Positions 8,901 to 21,996 of a stretch of DNA of 64,000 bases are shown piece after piece. The stretch's first letter is position 1, and each line of letters opens with the position of its first letter. The notes beneath the pieces were generated by a model, which saw nothing but the letters and a program-made list of their open reading frames with translations, was not told the origin of the DNA and ran no database searches. The stretch spans positions 124,001 through 188,000 of the forward strand of contig NZ_BDBF01000009.1 of NCBI RefSeq assembly GCF_001612845.1. The letters are read 5' to 3'. Source of the DNA: Nocardia elegans NBRC 108235 (GTDB lineage: Bacteria > Actinomycetota > Actinomycetes > Mycobacteriales > Mycobacteriaceae). The translations under genes were made by a program, and so were the position numbers.

Positions 8901-11900
8901 TTCGGTGGGTCCGTAGCCGTTGATGACTGTGTGTTCGGGTGCCCAGCTGTCTACTACCTGGGCGGGGCAGGTTTCACCGCCGAGTATCAGTGTCAGCGGT
9001 TCCAGGTCGTGTGGTGTGAGCATTGCTGCGGCGGTAGGTGTTTGGGTCAGCGTGGTGACGTGTTCGGCGGCAAGAAGGTCGTGGAAGTCGTTGGGGGAGA
9101 GGGTGATCGAGTCGGGGATGACGACGAGTCGTCCGCCGTGGAGTAGCGGGCTCCAGATTTCCCATACGGAGACGTCGAAGGCGAGTGAATGACACTGTGC
9201 CCATACCTGTTTCGACGCGGGTGTAGGGCCGGTGTCCAGGGTAGTCAGTAGTTGGGTGATGTTGTGGTGGGTGGTGGCCACGCCTTTGGGCACCCCGGTG
9301 GTGCCGGAGGTGTAGATGAGGTAGGCGATGGTGTCCGGGCGTGGCGCTGGTAGTGGGGTGCTGGGTTGGGTGTCGATTGCGGGGTCGTTGATATCGATGA
9401 TCGGTATGTCGATTCCGTCGAGTCGTTCGGATAGATCGGCGGTGGTGATGACGGCCGCGGGTGTGGCGTCGGTGAGCATGAATTCGATTCGTGCTCTTGG
9501 GTGTTCGGGATCGATGGGTAGGTAGGCGGCCCCAGTCTCGAGTACTGCGGTGATGGCGGTGATCGCTTGTGCTGTGCGTTGCATCAGTAGCCCGACCACG
9601 CATCCGGAACCCACACCGTGGTCGCTGAGCAGGTGTGCCAACCGGTTCGCCGCCTCGTCGAGTTGCCGGTAGGTCCAGGAGTCTTCGCCGCAGCTCAGTG
9701 CTATTGCGTTGGGGGTGCGGGTGACCTGTGCGGCGAACAATGCCGGAACCGACATCGCCGATGGTGTGCGCGTACGCAACACGGCGCGGTTGCTGAGTTC
9801 ATCCAGCCGGGTGTGTTCGGATTCGTCGAGCAGGTCCACTGATGACAGTGGTTGTCCCGGGTCGCGGGTCAGTTCGGTCAGTGTTCGTTCGAGCCGCTGG
9901 ATGAGTGTTTCGATGGTGGTGGTGTCGAAGATGTCGGTGCGGAATTCCGCTGCGCCGGTGAGTCCCGCCGGTTCGCCGTTGTCGGTGAAGCGTTCGCCGA
10001 GGGAGAACGCCAGGTCCATACGGGCGGTGTGGGTATCCACCGGGAGCGAGCTGATCTGAAGGTCGTCCAATACCAAACCGGCTGCGGGGTCGTTGTTTCC
10101 GGTGAAGTTCTGCCAGGCCAGCAGCACTTGGATGAGGGGGTGATGCCTCAGTGATCTGGCTGGGTTGAGTCGTTCGACCAGGACTTCGAAGGGTACGTGT
10201 TGGTGTTCGAAGGATTCGACGCTGCGGGTGCGGATTTGGGTGAGTAGGTCGGTGAGGGTGGGATCGCCGGTCAGGTCGACTCGGAGGACGAGGGTGTTGA
10301 CGAAGAAGCCGACCAATTCGTCGAGGGCGGGGTCGTCGCGGCCGGCGACCGCGAATCCGATTGCCACATCGGGGCTGGCGCTGAGTTTCGACAACAGCAC
10401 GGTCAGGGCGGTTTGGATGACCATGAAGTTGGTCGCGTTGTGTCGGCGTGCGATCCGGCTGATTTGTTGGTGTAGTTCGGGGGGCCATTCGATTTCTACG
10501 GTGGCGCCGTGGTGGTCGGTGGTTGGTGGGTAGGGTCGGTCGGTCGGTAGTTCGAGGTGTTCGGGCATTCCGGCGAGGGTGTGTTCCCAGTACTCGAGTT
10601 CGGTGGTGATGGGGCTGTGGGGGTCGTGTAGGTCGCCGAGCCGGGTGCGTTGCCAGAGTGTGTAGTCGATGTATTGCACCGCCAACGGCGACCGATCCGG
10701 CGCCCGGCCCGCGCACCGGCCGGCATACGCCACACTCAAATCGGCGGCCAGCGGCCTCAGCGACCAGCCGTCCGCAGCGATATGGTGCATCACGATCACC
10801 AGCACGTGTTCTCGATCGGCAACTCCGAAAAGCCGTGCCCGCAAAGGAATCTCGGCCGCCAAGTCGAACGGGTAGCATGCCGCCGCGTTGACCGCCGCGT
10901 CCAGCTGGGTGCCCGACCACCCGGTCGTATCGACAACCTCCCACCCGAAATCGACCCGCTCGACGGGGATAACCACCTGCCGGGGCGTTCCCTCGACCGT
11001 GCCGAACACCGTGCGTAGGCTTTCATGACGGCCCACCACATCGGCCAGCGCTGCACGCAGCGCCTCGACATCGAGCCCACCGCTCAACCGCAACGCCGCC
11101 GCCACGTTGTAGAGCGGGGAGGGGCCCTCCAGTTGGTCGATGAACCACAATCGTTGCTGGGCATACGACAACGGAATCACCGCGGGTCGTTCGACGGGTG
11201 TCAGTCGTGGGAGTCGGCTCGAACCCGCGCGACCGATACCGGAGGCCAGCCGGGCAACGGTGGGTGTGTCGAATACGGTGCGTACCGAGAGGTCGGTGTC
11301 GAGTGCGGTGTTGATCGCGGCGATCAGGCGCATCGCCGATAGTGAGTCTCCGCCGAGGTCGAAGAACGAGTCGTCGATGCCGACGTGGTCGAGTCCGAGT
11401 GTGTGGGCGTAGATGGCGGTGAGGATTTCCTCGACGGGGGTGCTTGGCGCGCGATACCCGCTCGCCGCGTATTCGGGTACCGGGAGGGCACGGGTGTCGA
11501 GTTTGCCGTTGACGGTCAGTGGTAGCGCGGGCAATGTCATGACTGCCGCGGGGATCATGTAGGCGGGAAGTCGTTCGGCGAGTTGGGTGCGTATGTCGGT
11601 GGGGTTTGCCGTGCCGGTGATGTAGGCGACGAGGCGCTTGTCCCCGGGGCTGTCTTCGCGGGCGATCACTGCCACCTGTTCCACCCCGTCCAATCCGGTC
11701 AGGGCATCCCGAACTTCGCCGCATTCGATGCGATATCCGCGGATTTTGACCTGTTCGTCGGCGCGGGCCACATATCGCAGCTGACCATCGTGTCCCCAGC
11801 GGACGAGGTCGCCGGTGCGGTACATGCGTGTCCCGGGCTGCCCGAACGGGCAGGCGGTGAATCGCGTCGCGGTCAGTGCGGTGCGCCGCCAGTATCCGCC

Positions 11901-14900
11901 GGCGACTCCCGCGCCGGCGACGTACAGTTCGCCGGTGACGCCGATCGGCACGCGCTGTAGTCGGTTATCGAGGACGAACAACGCTGCCCCGGCTACCGGT
12001 GCCCCGATCGGCGGAGCTCCCGATCCGGGTGTCAAGGGTGGGGTGAGGGTGACGCACATGGTGGTTTCGGTGGGGCCGTAGCCGTTGATCACCGTGTGTG
12101 CGGGCGCCCATTGGTCTATCACACGGGCGGGGCAAGTTTCACCGCCGAGTATCAGTGTCAGCGGTTCCAGGTCGTGTGGCGTGAGCATTGCTGCCGCAGT
12201 CGGTGTTTGGGTCAACACCGTGACGTGTTCGGAGGCAAGAAGGTCGTGGAAGTCGTTGGGGGAGAGGGTGATCGAGTCGGGTATGACGACGAGTCGTCCG
12301 CCGTGGAGTAACGGGGCCCAGATTTCCCACACAGAAATGTCGAAGGCGAGCGAATGACATTGCGCCCATACCTGTTCGGAGGCGGGTGTAGGGCCGGTGT
12401 CCAGGGTCGTCAGTAGTTGGGTGATGTTGTGGTGGGTGGTGGCCACGCCTTTGGGCACCCCGGTGGTGCCGGAGGTGTAGATGAGGTAGGCGATGGTGTC
12501 CGGGCGCGGCGCTGGTAGTGAGGTGCTGGGTTGGATGTCGATTACGGGGTCGTTGATATCGATGATCGGTATGTCGATTCCGTCGAGTCGTCCGGCCAGG
12601 TCGGCGGTGGTGATCACGGCCGCGGGTGTGGCGTCGGTGAGCATGAATTCGATTCGTGCTCTTGGGTGTTCGGGATCGATGGGTAGGTATGCCGCTCCGG
12701 TTTCGAGTACTGCGGTGATGGCGGTGATCGCTTGTGCCGAGCGTTGCATCAGTAGCCCGACCACGCATCCGGGACCCACCCCGTGGTCGGTGAGCAGGTG
12801 GGCCAGCCGGTTCGCCGCCTCGTCGAGCTGCCGGTAACTGTATGAACGATCGCCGCAGCTCAATGCTGTTGCGTTGGGGGTGCGGGCGACTTGTTCGGCG
12901 AACAGTTCCGGTACCGATTTCATCGACGGTGGGCGGGTTCGCAATACGGCGCGGTTGCCGATCTCGTCCAACCGGGTGTGTTCGGTCTCGTCGAGCAGGT
13001 CTATCGATGACAGTGGTTGTTCCGGGTTGGTGGTGACGGCGTTCAGTGTTCGTTGCAGCCGGTCGACGAATGTTTCGATGGTGGTGGTGTCGAAGATGTC
13101 GGTGCGGAATTCCACTGCTCCGCCGAGTCCGGCGGGTTCGCCGGTATCGGTGAAGCGTTCGCCGAGGGAGAACGCTATGTCCATGCGGGCGGTGTGGGTA
13201 TCCACCGGAAGCGAGGTGACCTGGAGGTCTTCCAGCGCCAAACCGGCTGCGGGGTCGTTGTTTCCGGTGAAGTTCTGCCAGGCCAGCAGAACCTGGATCA
13301 GCGGGTGATGTGTCAATGATCTGGCCGGATTGAGTCGTTCCACCAGTACCTCGAACGGGATGTGCCGGTGTTCGAACGCATCCAGGCTGCGGGCGCGGAC
13401 CTGGGCCAACAGGTCGGTGAAGGTGGGATCGCCGGTCAGGTCGACTCGCAGTATCAAGGTGTTGACGAAGAAGCCGACCAACTCGTCGAGGGCGGGATCA
13501 TCACGACCGGCGACGGCAAAGCCGACCGCTACGTCGGGGTCGGCGCTGATCTTAGACAACAGCACCGTCAGGGCGGTTTGGATGACCATGAAGCCGGTCG
13601 CGTTGTGTTCGCGCGCGGTCCGGTTGATCTGCTGCTGCAGTCCCGCCGGCCATTCGACTCTCAGGCTGGCGCCGTGGTGGTCGGTGGTTGGTGGGTAGGG
13701 TCGGTCGGTGGGGAGTTCGAGGTGTTCGGGCATTCCGGCGAGGGTGTGTTCCCAGTACTCGAGTTCGGTGGTGATGGGGCTGTGGGGGTCGTGTAGGTCA
13801 CCAAGCCAGGTGCGTTGCCAGAGTGTGTAGTCGATGTATTGCACCGGCAGCGGTGCCCGATCCGGTGCGTGGCCGTGTCGGCGGGCTCGGTATGCCTGGC
13901 TGACGTCGCGGGCCATGGGAATCGGTGACCATCCGTCGAAAGCGATGTGGTGCAACACGATTGCGACGATGTGCTGTTCGGGTCCTATCGAGTAGATGTG
14001 GGCGCGGATCGGGATTTCGGTCGAGAGGTCGAATCGGTATCCGGCCAGTTCGGCCAAGGCGTCGTCGATGTCTTGTTCGGGCAGTGGTATTGCTGCTGGG
14101 CCGTCGCGTCGCCACATTCCCGGTCGGGTCGGCAGTACCTGTTGGAATGGCACGCCGTCGGTGTCGGGGAATATGGTGCGCAGTGATTCGTGGCGGGCCA
14201 GGACGTCGTCGAGGGCTGCGTCCAGTGCTTCGATATCCAGCTCCCCGCTGATTCGGAAAGCGATGGGCATGTTGTAGACCGGGGACCGGCCTTGTAGTTG
14301 GTCGATGAACCACAATCGTTGCTGGGCATACGACAACGGAACGCGCTCGGGGCGTTCGACGGGTACCAGTCGTGGGGCTCGGCTCGAACCCGCACCATCG
14401 ATACCGAGGGCCAGCCGGGCAACGGTGGGTGTGTCGAACACGGTGCGTACCGAGAGGTCGGTGTCGAGCGTGGTGTTGATCGCGGCGATCAAGCGCATGG
14501 CCGACAGTGAATCTCCGCCGAGATCGAAGAACGAGTCGTCGACCCCGATGTGGTCGAGTCCGAGTATCCGAGCGTAGAGCGTGGTGAGGATTTCCTCGAC
14601 GGGGGTGCTCGGGGCGCGATACCCGCCGGCGGTGTACTCCGGTGCCGGTAGGGCGCGGATGTCGAGCTTGCCGTTGACCGTCAGCGGTAGCGCCGCCACC
14701 GCCATCACCGCCGCCGGAATCATGTAGGTGGGAAGGTGTTCGGCGAGTTGGGTGCGTATCGTGGCGGGGTTTGCGGTTCCGGTGATGTAGGCGACGAGGC
14801 GTTTGTCTCCGGGGTGGTCTTCGCGGGCGATGACGGCTGCTTGTTCGATGCCGTCGAGTTGTGTGAGGGCGGTGCGGATTTCGCCGCATTCGATGCGGTA

Positions 14901-17900
14901 TCCGCGGATTTTGACCTGTTCGTCGGCGCGGTCCACGTAGTGGAGTTGGCCGTCGTTTCCCCAGCGGACGAGATCTCCCGTGCGATACATCCGGGCCCCG
15001 GGCGCGGCGTATGGGCAAGCCACGAACCGTGTCGCGGTCAGTGCGCCGCGACGCCAATAGCCGCAGCTGACTCCGTCACCGGCCACATACAACTCACCTG
15101 TCACACCAACCGGCACCGGCCGTAGCCAGCGGTCGAGGACGAACAACGCTGCACCCGGTACGGGTGAACCGATCGGTGGTGTCCCTGAACCCGGCGCCAA
15201 TGGCGCAGTCAAGGAAACACACATGGTGGTTTCGGTGGGTCCGTAGCCGTTGATGACCGTGTGTGTGGGCGCCCAGCGGTCTATCACTTGGGCCGGGCAG
15301 CGTTCGCCGCCGAGTATCAATGTCAGCGGTTCCAGGCCTTCTGGTGTGAGCATTGCTGCGGCAGTGGGGGTTTGGGTCAACACGGTGACGTGTTCGGCGG
15401 CAAGAAGGTCGTGGAAGTCGCCGGGGGAGAGGGTGATCGAGTCGGGGATGACGACGAGTCGTCCGCCGTGGAGTAGCGGGCTCCAGATTTCCCATACGGA
15501 GACGTCGAAGGCCAGCGAATGACACTGTGCCCATACCTGTTTCGACGCGGGTGTGGGGCCGGTGTTCAGAGTTGTCAGTAGTTGGGTGATGTTGTGGTGG
15601 GTGGTGGCCACGCCTTTGGGGATCCCGGTGGTGCCGGAGGTGTAGATGAGGTAGGCGATGGTGTCCGGGCGTGGCGCCGGGAGTGCGGTGCTGGGTTGAC
15701 TTTCCAGGGTCGGGTCGTTGATATCGATGATCGGTATGTCGATTCCGTCGAGTCGTCCGGCCAGGTCAGAGGTGGTGATGACCGCCACGGACGTGGCGTC
15801 GGTGAGCATGAATTCGATTCGTGCTCTTGGGTGTTCTGGATCGATGGGTAGGTAGGCCGCCCCAGTCTCGAGCACTGCCGCTATCGCGGTGATGGCTTGT
15901 GCTGTGCGTTGCATCAGCAGTCCGACCACGCATCCGGAACCCACCCCGTGGTCGCTGAGCAGATGTGACAACCGGTTCGCGGCTTGCTCGAGCTGCAGGT
16001 AGGTCCATGAACGAGCACCGCAGCTCAAGGCTGTTGCGTTGGGGGTGCGGGCCACTTGTTCGGCGAACAACGCCGGAACCGACATCGCCGAGCGCGTGTG
16101 CGTGTGCAGTACGGCGCGGTTGCCGATCTCGTCCAGCCGGGTGTGTTCGGTCTGGTCGAGCAGGTCCACCGACGACAATGACCGCCCCGGGTCGCTGGTG
16201 ATGGCGATCAGTGTTCGTTCCAGCCGTTGGATGAGTGTTTCGATGGTGGTGGCGTCGAAGATGTCGGTGCGGAATTCCACTGTGCCGGTGAGTCCGGCGG
16301 AGTCGCCGGTGTCGGTGAAGCGTTCCCCGAGGGAGAACGCTAGGTCCATGCGGGCGCTGTGGGTGTCCAACGGAAGCGAGGTGACGTCGAGGTTTTCGAG
16401 CTGCAACCCGGCGGTGGATTCGTTGTTCTCGGCGAAGTTCTGCCAGGCCAGCAGCACTTGGACGAGGGGATGATGCACCAGTGACCTGGCGGGGTTGAGC
16501 CGCTCGACCAGTACTTCGAACGGTACGTGTTGGTATTCGAACGCTTCGAGGCTGCGTGTGCGGACCTGAGTGAGTAACTCGGTGAAGGTGGGATCGCCGG
16601 TCAGGTCGACTCGGAGGACGAGGGTGTTGACGAAGAAGCCGACCAATTCGTCGAGGGCGGGGTCGTCGCGGCCGGCGACCGCAAATCCGATTGCCACATC
16701 GGGGCTGGCGCTGATTGTGGACAGGAGGACCGCGATGGCGGCCTGGATGACCATGAAGCCGGTCGCGTTGTGTTCGCGCGCGGTCCGGTTGATCTGCTGC
16801 TGCAATTCCGCGGGCCATTCGACTTTCAGGCTGGCGCCGTGGTGGTCGGTGGTTGGTGGGTAGGGTCGGTCGGTGGGGAGTTCGAGGTGTTCGGGCATTC
16901 CGGCGAGGGTGTGTTCCCAGTACTCGAGTTCGGTGGTGATGGGGCTGTGGGGGTCGTGTAGGTCGCCGAGTTGGGTGCGTTGCCAGAGTGTGTAGTCGAT
17001 GTATTGCACCGGCAGCGGTGCCCGATCCGGTGCGTGGCCGTGTCGGCGGGCTCGGTATGCCTGGCTGACGTCGCGGGCCATGGGAATCGGTGACCATCCG
17101 TCGAAAGCGATGTGGTGCAACACGATTGCGACGATGTGCTGTTCGGGTCCTATCGAGTAGATGTGGGCGCGGATCGGGATTTCGGTCGAGAGGTCGAATC
17201 GGTATCCGGCCAGTTCGGCCAAGGCGTCGTCGATGTTTTTTTCGGGCAGCGGTATTGCTGCTGGGCCGTCGCGTCGCCACATTCCTGGTCGGGCCGGCAG
17301 CACTTGCTGGAATGGCACGCCGTCGGTGTCGGGGAATATGGTGCGCAGTGATTCGTGGCGGGCGAGTACGTCGTCGAGGGCTGCGTCCAGTGCTTGGACG
17401 TCGAGTTCCCCGGTGATCCGGAAAGCGATCGGCATGTTGTAGACCGGGGAGGGGCCTTGTAGTTGGTCGATGAACCACAACCGTTGCTGGGCATACGACA
17501 ACGGAACGCGCTCAGGGCGCGGCATGGCCTGCAGCGGCGAGCGAGCGGGCTCGCCACGATGCGAGTGCAGATAGTCGGCGAGACCCTCGACCGTGGACGC
17601 GTCGAACAGATACCGGACCGGCACTTCTCGGCCCAGCGCGAACTGCAGCCGCGCGCTCACCCGGGTAGCAGTCAACGAGTTTCCACCCAGGGCGAAGAAA
17701 TCGTCATCGAGCCCCGCTCGGTCTCGACCCAATACCTCCGCGAACACCTCGGCGACGATCTTCTCGACCCGAGTCCGCGGCGCCCGGAAGGGCGTGGCAG
17801 CAAACATCGGTGCCGGCAAGGCCTTACGGTCGATTTTGCCCGAGGAGGTCAGCGGGAACTCGTCGAGCACCACAATCTGCGCCGGCACCATGTACTCGGG

Positions 17901-20900
17901 CAACCACGCGCTCAACCGCCGACGGACGGCGCTGATTTCGGTGTTGGTGTGCGGGTCATTGGCGTGGGTGGTGATCCGATGGTCTCCGGTGTTGGGCAGG
18001 TAGAGCTCGCTCAGCGGTGGGGTGGGCCGGCGGTCGGGGTCGGTGGGAGTGATGAAAGCGGCATCGAGGGTGCCGGGCTGGGCGCCCCAGGTAACGGCAA
18101 CGTGGTAGCCGGTGGTTTCGCCCAAGCGGTGCAGCTGTTCGGGTGTAGTGGTGTCGGAGGTCGCGGCGGCCCGGGCGAGTGCGTCGGCCAGGGGTAACCC
18201 GTCTGCGAGGGCGTGTTCGATGCGGACATCGGTGATCAGTCCGGTACGGGGGATGCCGGTAATGCGCACGGTGGCGGGATGTCGGGAGATCAGCTCGGCG
18301 TGCAGACCGCGCAGCCCGGCGAATCGGGTCCATGCCCAAGAGGGTGCCGTTGCCAGTGAGCGGACCGGAGTGGGCGTTTTATAGACGGTGACGTCGTACC
18401 GGTACCTGTTGAGTTCGTTATCGGCCGATCCGCGTTTGACCTGTATGTCGAGTCCGGCCACCGACGGACGACCGGCGGCCCAGCCGGTGAAGAACTCGGG
18501 GGCCAGCAGCAATTCGGGTTCGCTGAGCACGGCGAGCCGGACTTGCCGGCGGATCTCGGCGGCGTCGGTGGTGGCGGTGCGGGCCAGCGCGACCGCCGTG
18601 TGAAACGCTGCCTGCAGGGTGTGATTACGGACGTCGCCGATGAACATCGCCCCACCGGGGGCCAGCAGATCCATAGCGGCATCGCTCACCCTGGTCAGAT
18701 AATCCTTATTGGGGAAGTACTGGACGACCGAGTTGAGAATGATCGTGTCGAAGTAGCCCCGCGGCAATGCCTCGGTGACGTGAGCCGGCTGGGTCAGCAG
18801 CTGGACTCGGTCACGCCACGGGATCTGCAACTGGTCGAGCGAGTGCGCGAGATTGTCGATCGCCACCGCTGACACGTCGGTGGCAACATAGCGCTCACAC
18901 CGCGGGGCGATCTGTGACAACACCAGCCCGGAGCCCGCACCGATCTCCAACACCCGCCGCGGCTGCAGCGCGAGGATCCGATCCACCGTGGCCGCACGCC
19001 ACTCCATCATCTCCTCGAGCGGAATCGGATCATCGGTGTAGCTGCTGTTCCAGCCCCGGAAATCCATGCCGAACTCCGACGACGCCACCTCGGCGTCGTA
19101 CAGCTCGTTGTTCATGTGCCGCCACTGTCCGACGATGTCGGCATCGTGATCGGTGGCGGTGTGATCGAGGGTGATGTAGGCGATGAGGTGGGCACCGGTG
19201 CTGCTCCGGTGCATGGTTGCGGCGGCCTGGGTGACCTGTGGGCAGGCCAGCAGCGTGTTCTCGATTTCACCCAGTTCGATGCGTTGCCCGCGCAGCTTGA
19301 TCTGGGTGTCGGCGCGGCCCACGTACACCAGGGTGCCGGTGGAGGTCCAGCGCACCAGGTCACCGGTGCGGTACACACGCGCCCCGGCGACTCCGTAGGG
19401 GTTGGCCACGAATCGTTCCGCGGTCAAGTCCGGCCGGTCCACATAGCCGCGCGCCAGCGCGGGCCCGCCCAGATACAGCTCGCCCACCACCCCGACCGGG
19501 GTCGGGTTCAGCCGCGCGTCGAGCACGAGCGCGCATATCCCAGGAATCGGGGTGCCGATGCTGACCGGCTGCCTCGACGACAGTGGCGCAAGGGTGGCAC
19601 CGATGGTGGTCTCGGTGGGGCCGTAGCCGTTGAACATTTGCCGTCCCGGAGCCCAGGCGGCCACCAACTCCTCCGGGCAGGCCTCCCCGGTAGTGACCAG
19701 TGTGCCGACTCGGTCCAGCCGGGCCCGATCCAGCGACGACAGCACCGTCGGCGTCAACACCGCCGCGCTGACCTGCTGGTCCTGCAGGAACGCGGTCAAC
19801 GCCTCCCCGGCATACACCGCCGGCGGTGCCACCACCAGCGCCGCGGCCGACCCGACTGCCCACAAGATATCGAAGATCGACGCATCGAAGGTCGGCGCGG
19901 CCACCATCGAAATCCGCGCATCCGCGCCCAGCCCGAACACCGCCCGCTGCGCCGCGGCCAGCCCCAACAGACCGGCATGGCTGACCGCCACTCCCTTGGG
20001 GGCACCGGTGGATCCCGAGGTGAACATGGCATACGCGGTGTTGTCCACCCTCAGCCCCGCCAGCCGATCGGCGTCGGTGATCGCCTCCGCGGACCGCCCG
20101 GACACATCCGGAGCGTCGATGCGCACTATCGCACGCGCCGCGGCCCCGGCTACCGTGTCGGACCCGCAGGTCAACACGCACACGGCCCCCACCGCGTCCA
20201 GCACCGTGGAGATTCGCTCGACCGGATGGGCGTGGTCCAGCGGCACATACACCCCGCCGGCCTTGACCACCGCCCACCATGCCACCACCAACTCCACACG
20301 GCGATCCATCGCCACACCCACCGCGCGCTCCGGGCCCACGCCCTCCTCGATCAGCACCCGCGCCACCCTCGTCGACCACCGATCGAGCTCGCGATACGAC
20401 ACCTCCCGGGCACCGTCGACGACTGCCGGCGCGTCCGGGCCGGCCGCCACCGCCGCCGCCAGCAACTGCGGCGCCAACCCGACCGGCGCCGCCACTCGGG
20501 CACCGGACCACACCGACAGCACCAGATCGCGCTCACCGGTGGCCAGCAACGACACCTCTCCCACCGTCACCGACGAGTCCGCCACCACAAGGCGGTCGAA
20601 AAGCATCTCCAAACGGGTTATGTGCCTGGCGATGTCGTCGGCGGCGTACCGATCCGGATTCCACATGAACTGAATTCGCGGCGTGCCATCACCCAATTGC
20701 GGATAGATGTTGATTGCGCAGTCTTGTATGGGATAGGTGGTCAATACGTTGTACGTCACTTCGGAAGGCCCGAAATGCAACGGGGTGGCGAAGTCGAGGA
20801 TGTTGATCGCCGGACCGAATTCTATGTTCATGTCGGGTCGGGTTGCCTCGGCGATCAGGTCCGGCCAGCGCCGGAATTGTTGGTGCCGCAGCGCGCCGAC

Positions 20901-21941
20901 TATGGACTCGGCTACCTGATCGGTCAGTACGCCGATGGTGTCGCCGTCATGGACTCGAATGAGCAGCGGCACCATGTTCGAGACCATGCCCGTACATCCT
21001 TTCAGGGCCGCAGTCGTGCGTGCCGACACCGGCAGAGACAACGAAACATCTTGCTGTCCTGTGGTTTTCGCGATGAACACCGCTACCGTCGCGACAACCC
21101 TTGCGACATCGAGTCGGACAGGCCGGTTCTCCTCGAATCGATGCGTGTACACCAGTTCACGAACCAACGGGTGGCGTGGTGCCACCGGCCTGCGCGTCCC
21201 GCCCAGGTCGGTGATGTCCAGAGGTTCACGCACGACGGTTTTCCAGTACTCGGCATCGGCACGACTGCGCGAAGACTGCTGATACTTCTGATCCGCGTTG
21301 CGGATCAGGTCGAATTCGGAGAAGTCGACTTCGCCGGTGTCGGGCACTGCTCCCGAATAGACGGCCGCGATGTGCCGGACCATGGTGTGGGCGCCGTACC
21401 CGTCCAAGAGAACGTGGTGTGTGCGCAGGTAGAAATACGACAGATCGTCGGTGATGCGCAGCAGCGCAAACTCGGTGAGTCGGTCACGGACCAGATCGAT
21501 CGGCCGGCGGTAGTCGTTGTCCATCCAGCCGCGCGCAGCGGATACCGGGTCACGCTCGGCGCGCAGATCGATACAGCGAATGGTCCGCGGAAACGAGCGA
21601 TCGACTATGAAAACCGGTTCGCCGTCGTCGAGGGATAGCCGCGCGCACGGTGTGCCGAACCGCGTTGCCGCCGATTCGCACGCAACCATGAGCCTCTCGG
21701 CATCGACATCGTGATCGATCGCCAGAAAAACGGCAACGTTGTAAGGGACTTCGGGCCGGAGTTGCTGGGCAGCCCATATCGACCTCTGAGCGGCGGTTAA
21801 GGACCCCAGCACCTCCGGATGGACACCGTAGTTGAGCATGATGACGAATTCCGTGTAAGTCTTCGAAGCGTCGAATCCCGGCAACCAGACGACCGATTCG
21901 GTGATCTCATGCCGGCTGTAGCGGTGATCGTGATGGCACAC
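5979..21941 (-). CDS. Four-module NRPS fused to a tryptophan 2,3-dioxygenase
   Basis: 5320 residues in one open frame. Approximate domains: starter C 35-480 (HHVLLDG ~175), A1 490-1375 split by an N-methyltransferase (VLEIGAGSG ~994), T1 (GGNSL ~1420), C2 (HHIAFDGWS ~1610), A2, T2 (GGDSL ~2478), C3 (~2665), A3, T3 (~3532), C4 (HHIAADGWS ~3720), A4, T4 (~4587), epimerase 4630-5075 ([21 protein letters not shown]), Lys/Glu/Ala-rich linker, TDO 5119-5320. TDO residues match human Y42, F72, H76, R144, H328 and T342 as Y5121, F5152, H5156, R5218, H5286 (haem ligand) and T5300. There is no thioesterase. It predicts a tetrapeptide, N-methylated at residue 1 and with a D-residue at position 4. The GTG at 21941 or the ATG at 21839 could be the start. 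No MbtH gene is in the window. Confidence 0.93.
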   Translation of the reverse strand: MCHHDHRYSRHEITESVVWLPGFDASKTYTEFVIMLNYGVHPEVLGSLTAAQRSIWAAQQLRPEVPYNVAVFLAIDHDVDAERLMVACESAATRFGTPCARLSLDDGEPVFIVDRSFPRTIRCIDLRAERDPVSAARGWMDNDYRRPIDLVRDRLTEFALLRITDDLSYFYLRTHHVLLDGYGAHTMVRHIAAVYSGAVPDTGEVDFSEFDLIRNADQKYQQSSRSRADAEYWKTVVREPLDITDLGGTRRPVAPRHPLVRELVYTHRFEENRPVRLDVARVVATVAVFIAKTTGQQDVSLSLPVSARTTAALKGCTGMVSNMVPLLIRVHDGDTIGVLTDQVAESIVGALRHQQFRRWPDLIAEATRPDMNIEFGPAINILDFATPLHFGPSEVTYNVLTTYPIQDCAINIYPQLGDGTPRIQFMWNPDRYAADDIARHITRLEMLFDRLVVADSSVTVGEVSLLATGERDLVLSVWSGARVAAPVGLAPQLLAAAVAAGPDAPAVVDGAREVSYRELDRWSTRVARVLIEEGVGPERAVGVAMDRRVELVVAWWAVVKAGGVYVPLDHAHPVERISTVLDAVGAVCVLTCGSDTVAGAAARAIVRIDAPDVSGRSAEAITDADRLAGLRVDNTAYAMFTSGSTGAPKGVAVSHAGLLGLAAAQRAVFGLGADARISMVAAPTFDASIFDILWAVGSAAALVVAPPAVYAGEALTAFLQDQQVSAAVLTPTVLSSLDRARLDRVGTLVTTGEACPEELVAAWAPGRQMFNGYGPTETTIGATLAPLSSRQPVSIGTPIPGICALVLDARLNPTPVGVVGELYLGGPALARGYVDRPDLTAERFVANPYGVAGARVYRTGDLVRWTSTGTLVYVGRADTQIKLRGQRIELGEIENTLLACPQVTQAAATMHRSSTGAHLIAYITLDHTATDHDADIVGQWRHMNNELYDAEVASSEFGMDFRGWNSSYTDDPIPLEEMMEWRAATVDRILALQPRRVLEIGAGSGLVLSQIAPRCERYVATDVSAVAIDNLAHSLDQLQIPWRDRVQLLTQPAHVTEALPRGYFDTIILNSVVQYFPNKDYLTRVSDAAMDLLAPGGAMFIGDVRNHTLQAAFHTAVALARTATTDAAEIRRQVRLAVLSEPELLLAPEFFTGWAAGRPSVAGLDIQVKRGSADNELNRYRYDVTVYKTPTPVRSLATAPSWAWTRFAGLRGLHAELISRHPATVRITGIPRTGLITDVRIEHALADGLPLADALARAAATSDTTTPEQLHRLGETTGYHVAVTWGAQPGTLDAAFITPTDPDRRPTPPLSELYLPNTGDHRITTHANDPHTNTEISAVRRRLSAWLPEYMVPAQIVVLDEFPLTSSGKIDRKALPAPMFAATPFRAPRTRVEKIVAEVFAEVLGRDRAGLDDDFFALGGNSLTATRVSARLQFALGREVPVRYLFDASTVEGLADYLHSHRGEPARSPLQAMPRPERVPLSYAQQRLWFIDQLQGPSPVYNMPIAFRITGELDVQALDAALDDVLARHESLRTIFPDTDGVPFQQVLPARPGMWRRDGPAAIPLPEKNIDDALAELAGYRFDLSTEIPIRAHIYSIGPEQHIVAIVLHHIAFDGWSPIPMARDVSQAYRARRHGHAPDRAPLPVQYIDYTLWQRTQLGDLHDPHSPITTELEYWEHTLAGMPEHLELPTDRPYPPTTDHHGASLKVEWPAELQQQINRTAREHNATGFMVIQAAIAVLLSTISASPDVAIGFAVAGRDDPALDELVGFFVNTLVLRVDLTGDPTFTELLTQVRTRSLEAFEYQHVPFEVLVERLNPARSLVHHPLVQVLLAWQNFAENNESTAGLQLENLDVTSLPLDTHSARMDLAFSLGERFTDTGDSAGLTGTVEFRTDIFDATTIETLIQRLERTLIAITSDPGRSLSSVDLLDQTEHTRLDEIGNRAVLHTHTRSAMSVPALFAEQVARTPNATALSCGARSWTYLQLEQAANRLSHLLSDHGVGSGCVVGLLMQRTAQAITAIAAVLETGAAYLPIDPEHPRARIEFMLTDATSVAVITTSDLAGRLDGIDIPIIDINDPTLESQPSTALPAPRPDTIAYLIYTSGTTGIPKGVATTHHNITQLLTTLNTGPTPASKQVWAQCHSLAFDVSVWEIWSPLLHGGRLVVIPDSITLSPGDFHDLLAAEHVTVLTQTPTAAAMLTPEGLEPLTLILGGERCPAQVIDRWAPTHTVINGYGPTETTMCVSLTAPLAPGSGTPPIGSPVPGAALFVLDRWLRPVPVGVTGELYVAGDGVSCGYWRRGALTATRFVACPYAAPGARMYRTGDLVRWGNDGQLHYVDRADEQVKIRGYRIECGEIRTALTQLDGIEQAAVIAREDHPGDKRLVAYITGTANPATIRTQLAEHLPTYMIPAAVMAVAALPLTVNGKLDIRALPAPEYTAGGYRAPSTPVEEILTTLYARILGLDHIGVDDSFFDLGGDSLSAMRLIAAINTTLDTDLSVRTVFDTPTVARLALGIDGAGSSRAPRLVPVERPERVPLSYAQQRLWFIDQLQGRSPVYNMPIAFRISGELDIEALDAALDDVLARHESLRTIFPDTDGVPFQQVLPTRPGMWRRDGPAAIPLPEQDIDDALAELAGYRFDLSTEIPIRAHIYSIGPEQHIVAIVLHHIAFDGWSPIPMARDVSQAYRARRHGHAPDRAPLPVQYIDYTLWQRTWLGDLHDPHSPITTELEYWEHTLAGMPEHLELPTDRPYPPTTDHHGASLRVEWPAGLQQQINRTAREHNATGFMVIQTALTVLLSKISADPDVAVGFAVAGRDDPALDELVGFFVNTLILRVDLTGDPTFTDLLAQVRARSLDAFEHRHIPFEVLVERLNPARSLTHHPLIQVLLAWQNFTGNNDPAAGLALEDLQVTSLPVDTHTARMDIAFSLGERFTDTGEPAGLGGAVEFRTDIFDTTTIETFVDRLQRTLNAVTTNPEQPLSSIDLLDETEHTRLDEIGNRAVLRTRPPSMKSVPELFAEQVARTPNATALSCGDRSYSYRQLDEAANRLAHLLTDHGVGPGCVVGLLMQRSAQAITAITAVLETGAAYLPIDPEHPRARIEFMLTDATPAAVITTADLAGRLDGIDIPIIDINDPVIDIQPSTSLPAPRPDTIAYLIYTSGTTGVPKGVATTHHNITQLLTTLDTGPTPASEQVWAQCHSLAFDISVWEIWAPLLHGGRLVVIPDSITLSPNDFHDLLASEHVTVLTQTPTAAAMLTPHDLEPLTLILGGETCPARVIDQWAPAHTVINGYGPTETTMCVTLTPPLTPGSGAPPIGAPVAGAALFVLDNRLQRVPIGVTGELYVAGAGVAGGYWRRTALTATRFTACPFGQPGTRMYRTGDLVRWGHDGQLRYVARADEQVKIRGYRIECGEVRDALTGLDGVEQVAVIAREDSPGDKRLVAYITGTANPTDIRTQLAERLPAYMIPAAVMTLPALPLTVNGKLDTRALPVPEYAASGYRAPSTPVEEILTAIYAHTLGLDHVGIDDSFFDLGGDSLSAMRLIAAINTALDTDLSVRTVFDTPTVARLASGIGRAGSSRLPRLTPVERPAVIPLSYAQQRLWFIDQLEGPSPLYNVAAALRLSGGLDVEALRAALADVVGRHESLRTVFGTVEGTPRQVVIPVERVDFGWEVVDTTGWSGTQLDAAVNAAACYPFDLAAEIPLRARLFGVADREHVLVIVMHHIAADGWSLRPLAADLSVAYAGRCAGRAPDRSPLAVQYIDYTLWQRTRLGDLHDPHSPITTELEYWEHTLAGMPEHLELPTDRPYPPTTDHHGATVEIEWPPELHQQISRIARRHNATNFMVIQTALTVLLSKLSASPDVAIGFAVAGRDDPALDELVGFFVNTLVLRVDLTGDPTLTDLLTQIRTRSVESFEHQHVPFEVLVERLNPARSLRHHPLIQVLLAWQNFTGNNDPAAGLVLDDLQISSLPVDTHTARMDLAFSLGERFTDNGEPAGLTGAAEFRTDIFDTTTIETLIQRLERTLTELTRDPGQPLSSVDLLDESEHTRLDELSNRAVLRTRTPSAMSVPALFAAQVTRTPNAIALSCGEDSWTYRQLDEAANRLAHLLSDHGVGSGCVVGLLMQRTAQAITAITAVLETGAAYLPIDPEHPRARIEFMLTDATPAAVITTADLSERLDGIDIPIIDINDPAIDTQPSTPLPAPRPDTIAYLIYTSGTTGVPKGVATTHHNITQLLTTLDTGPTPASKQVWAQCHSLAFDVSVWEIWSPLLHGGRLVVIPDSITLSPNDFHDLLAAEHVTTLTQTPTAAAMLTPHDLEPLTLILGGETCPAQVVDSWAPEHTVINGYGPTETTMCVTLTPPLTPESGTPPIGSPVPTAALFVLDERLRPVPVGVPGELYVAGDGVSCGYWRRPTLTATRFVPCPFGGTGTRMYRTGDLVRWGNDGQLHYVDRADEQVKIRGYRIECGEIRTALTQLDGIEQAAVIAREDHPGDKRLVAYITGTANPTEIRNRLARQLPTYMIPAAIMTLPALPLTVNGKLDTRALPAPEYTTGKYRAPTNPTEEILTTIYAHTLGLDHVGIDDSFFDLGGDSISSMQVVARAHTAGLVFRPRDIFVEQTVARLAEVAEVAGSADGPIDDGVGHVVATPIMRWLHSVHGPIEQFNLMALLQAPAEVTETDVVMMVQALLDRHAMLRLRVDDDGAGGWSLQVPEAGAVDASACLQPVDELSDEELTKAQSRLNPAAGVMLSALWVASTRQLVLVVNHLAVDVVSWRILLDDLNTAWAQHRAGQQVTLPTAGTSFARWASLLAEYAHRPEIVGQAAVWRKVAEIPAAIPPVQPEDTFATAEHMEVSLDAETTRTILGEVPAAFDAGVHEVLLIAFALAWTEFSGSGSTPIGIDVEGHGREEELAPDVDLSRTVGWFTTKYPVSLAVGGLSWAQVAAGETALGAVIRDAEEQLRTVPNPVTYGLLRYLNADVDLGGSDPPIGFNYLGRLGVPVLDSSAEGDVWRLGYWGSLFTDNGDAGRAMPLAHTAAVNAVTVDSDSGPRLHAQWTWAPSKLDRAAMTELSRLWFEALGGICAYARQAGTTSTPSDTAPAQQSQHVDAEKKAEKKAEDKPRKERLSYANYLHLDELLGAVQPLFAGDDRFAWSDERYFLIVHQTSELWVSQILLDLELALQSARLAEFDTAVDRLKRANAVLELMLTTESALQHLAVDAFQQFRPRLQGVSAAQSDQLATLLAGVRHAPVAALLEIVADRRDDDSTHRRQRRYLGAQLDVFIAGLTRWRLNHLDVVRRFIGNSRGTGGTAGLGFLIDRLSDSSRPS
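6000..6600 (-). other. TDO domain region inside the NRPS gene
   Basis: Codes for residues 5119-5320. The run [12 protein letters not shown], then [35 protein letters not shown] and GTGGTAG follows the order seen in tryptophan 2,3-dioxygenases. At ~200 residues it is shorter than typical bacterial enzymes (~260-300); the missing part falls between the Arg and the haem His. I see no in-frame ATG, GTG or TTG in the linker just upstream, so it is not a hidden separate gene. Confidence 0.85.
8160..17600 (-). repeat. Tandem near-identical NRPS modules 2-4
   Basis: Modules 2, 3 and 4 repeat with a period of ~3165 bp (equivalent C-domain sites at 17094 and 13929). Long stretches are identical at DNA level, for example around 13840-14080 and 17005-17245. 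The A2, A3 and A4 cores differ by only a few residues. C4 shares the second half of C2/C3 but has a divergent first half, with the switch near 10680. This points to recent duplication and recombination or gene conversion, and is also a hotspot for misassembly. Confidence 0.85.
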
Positions 21942-21996
21942 AGTGCGCCCATAGCCGTGGTCACGAACCCCGATGCCGATCGGTTCAATCGAATGT

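Noticed and set aside
8160-15600. Naming the residues loaded by A2-A4
   Set aside because: The pocket code D-V/I-W-T-I-G-G-M-C does not match any code I can recall with confidence.
19116-21638. Very long open frame on the + strand opposite the NRPS start (840 codons), and a 615-codon one at 6474-8321
   Set aside because: They are antisense to intact NRPS domains; GC-rich codon bias removes stops from these frames and the translations are Arg/His/Gly-rich without motifs.
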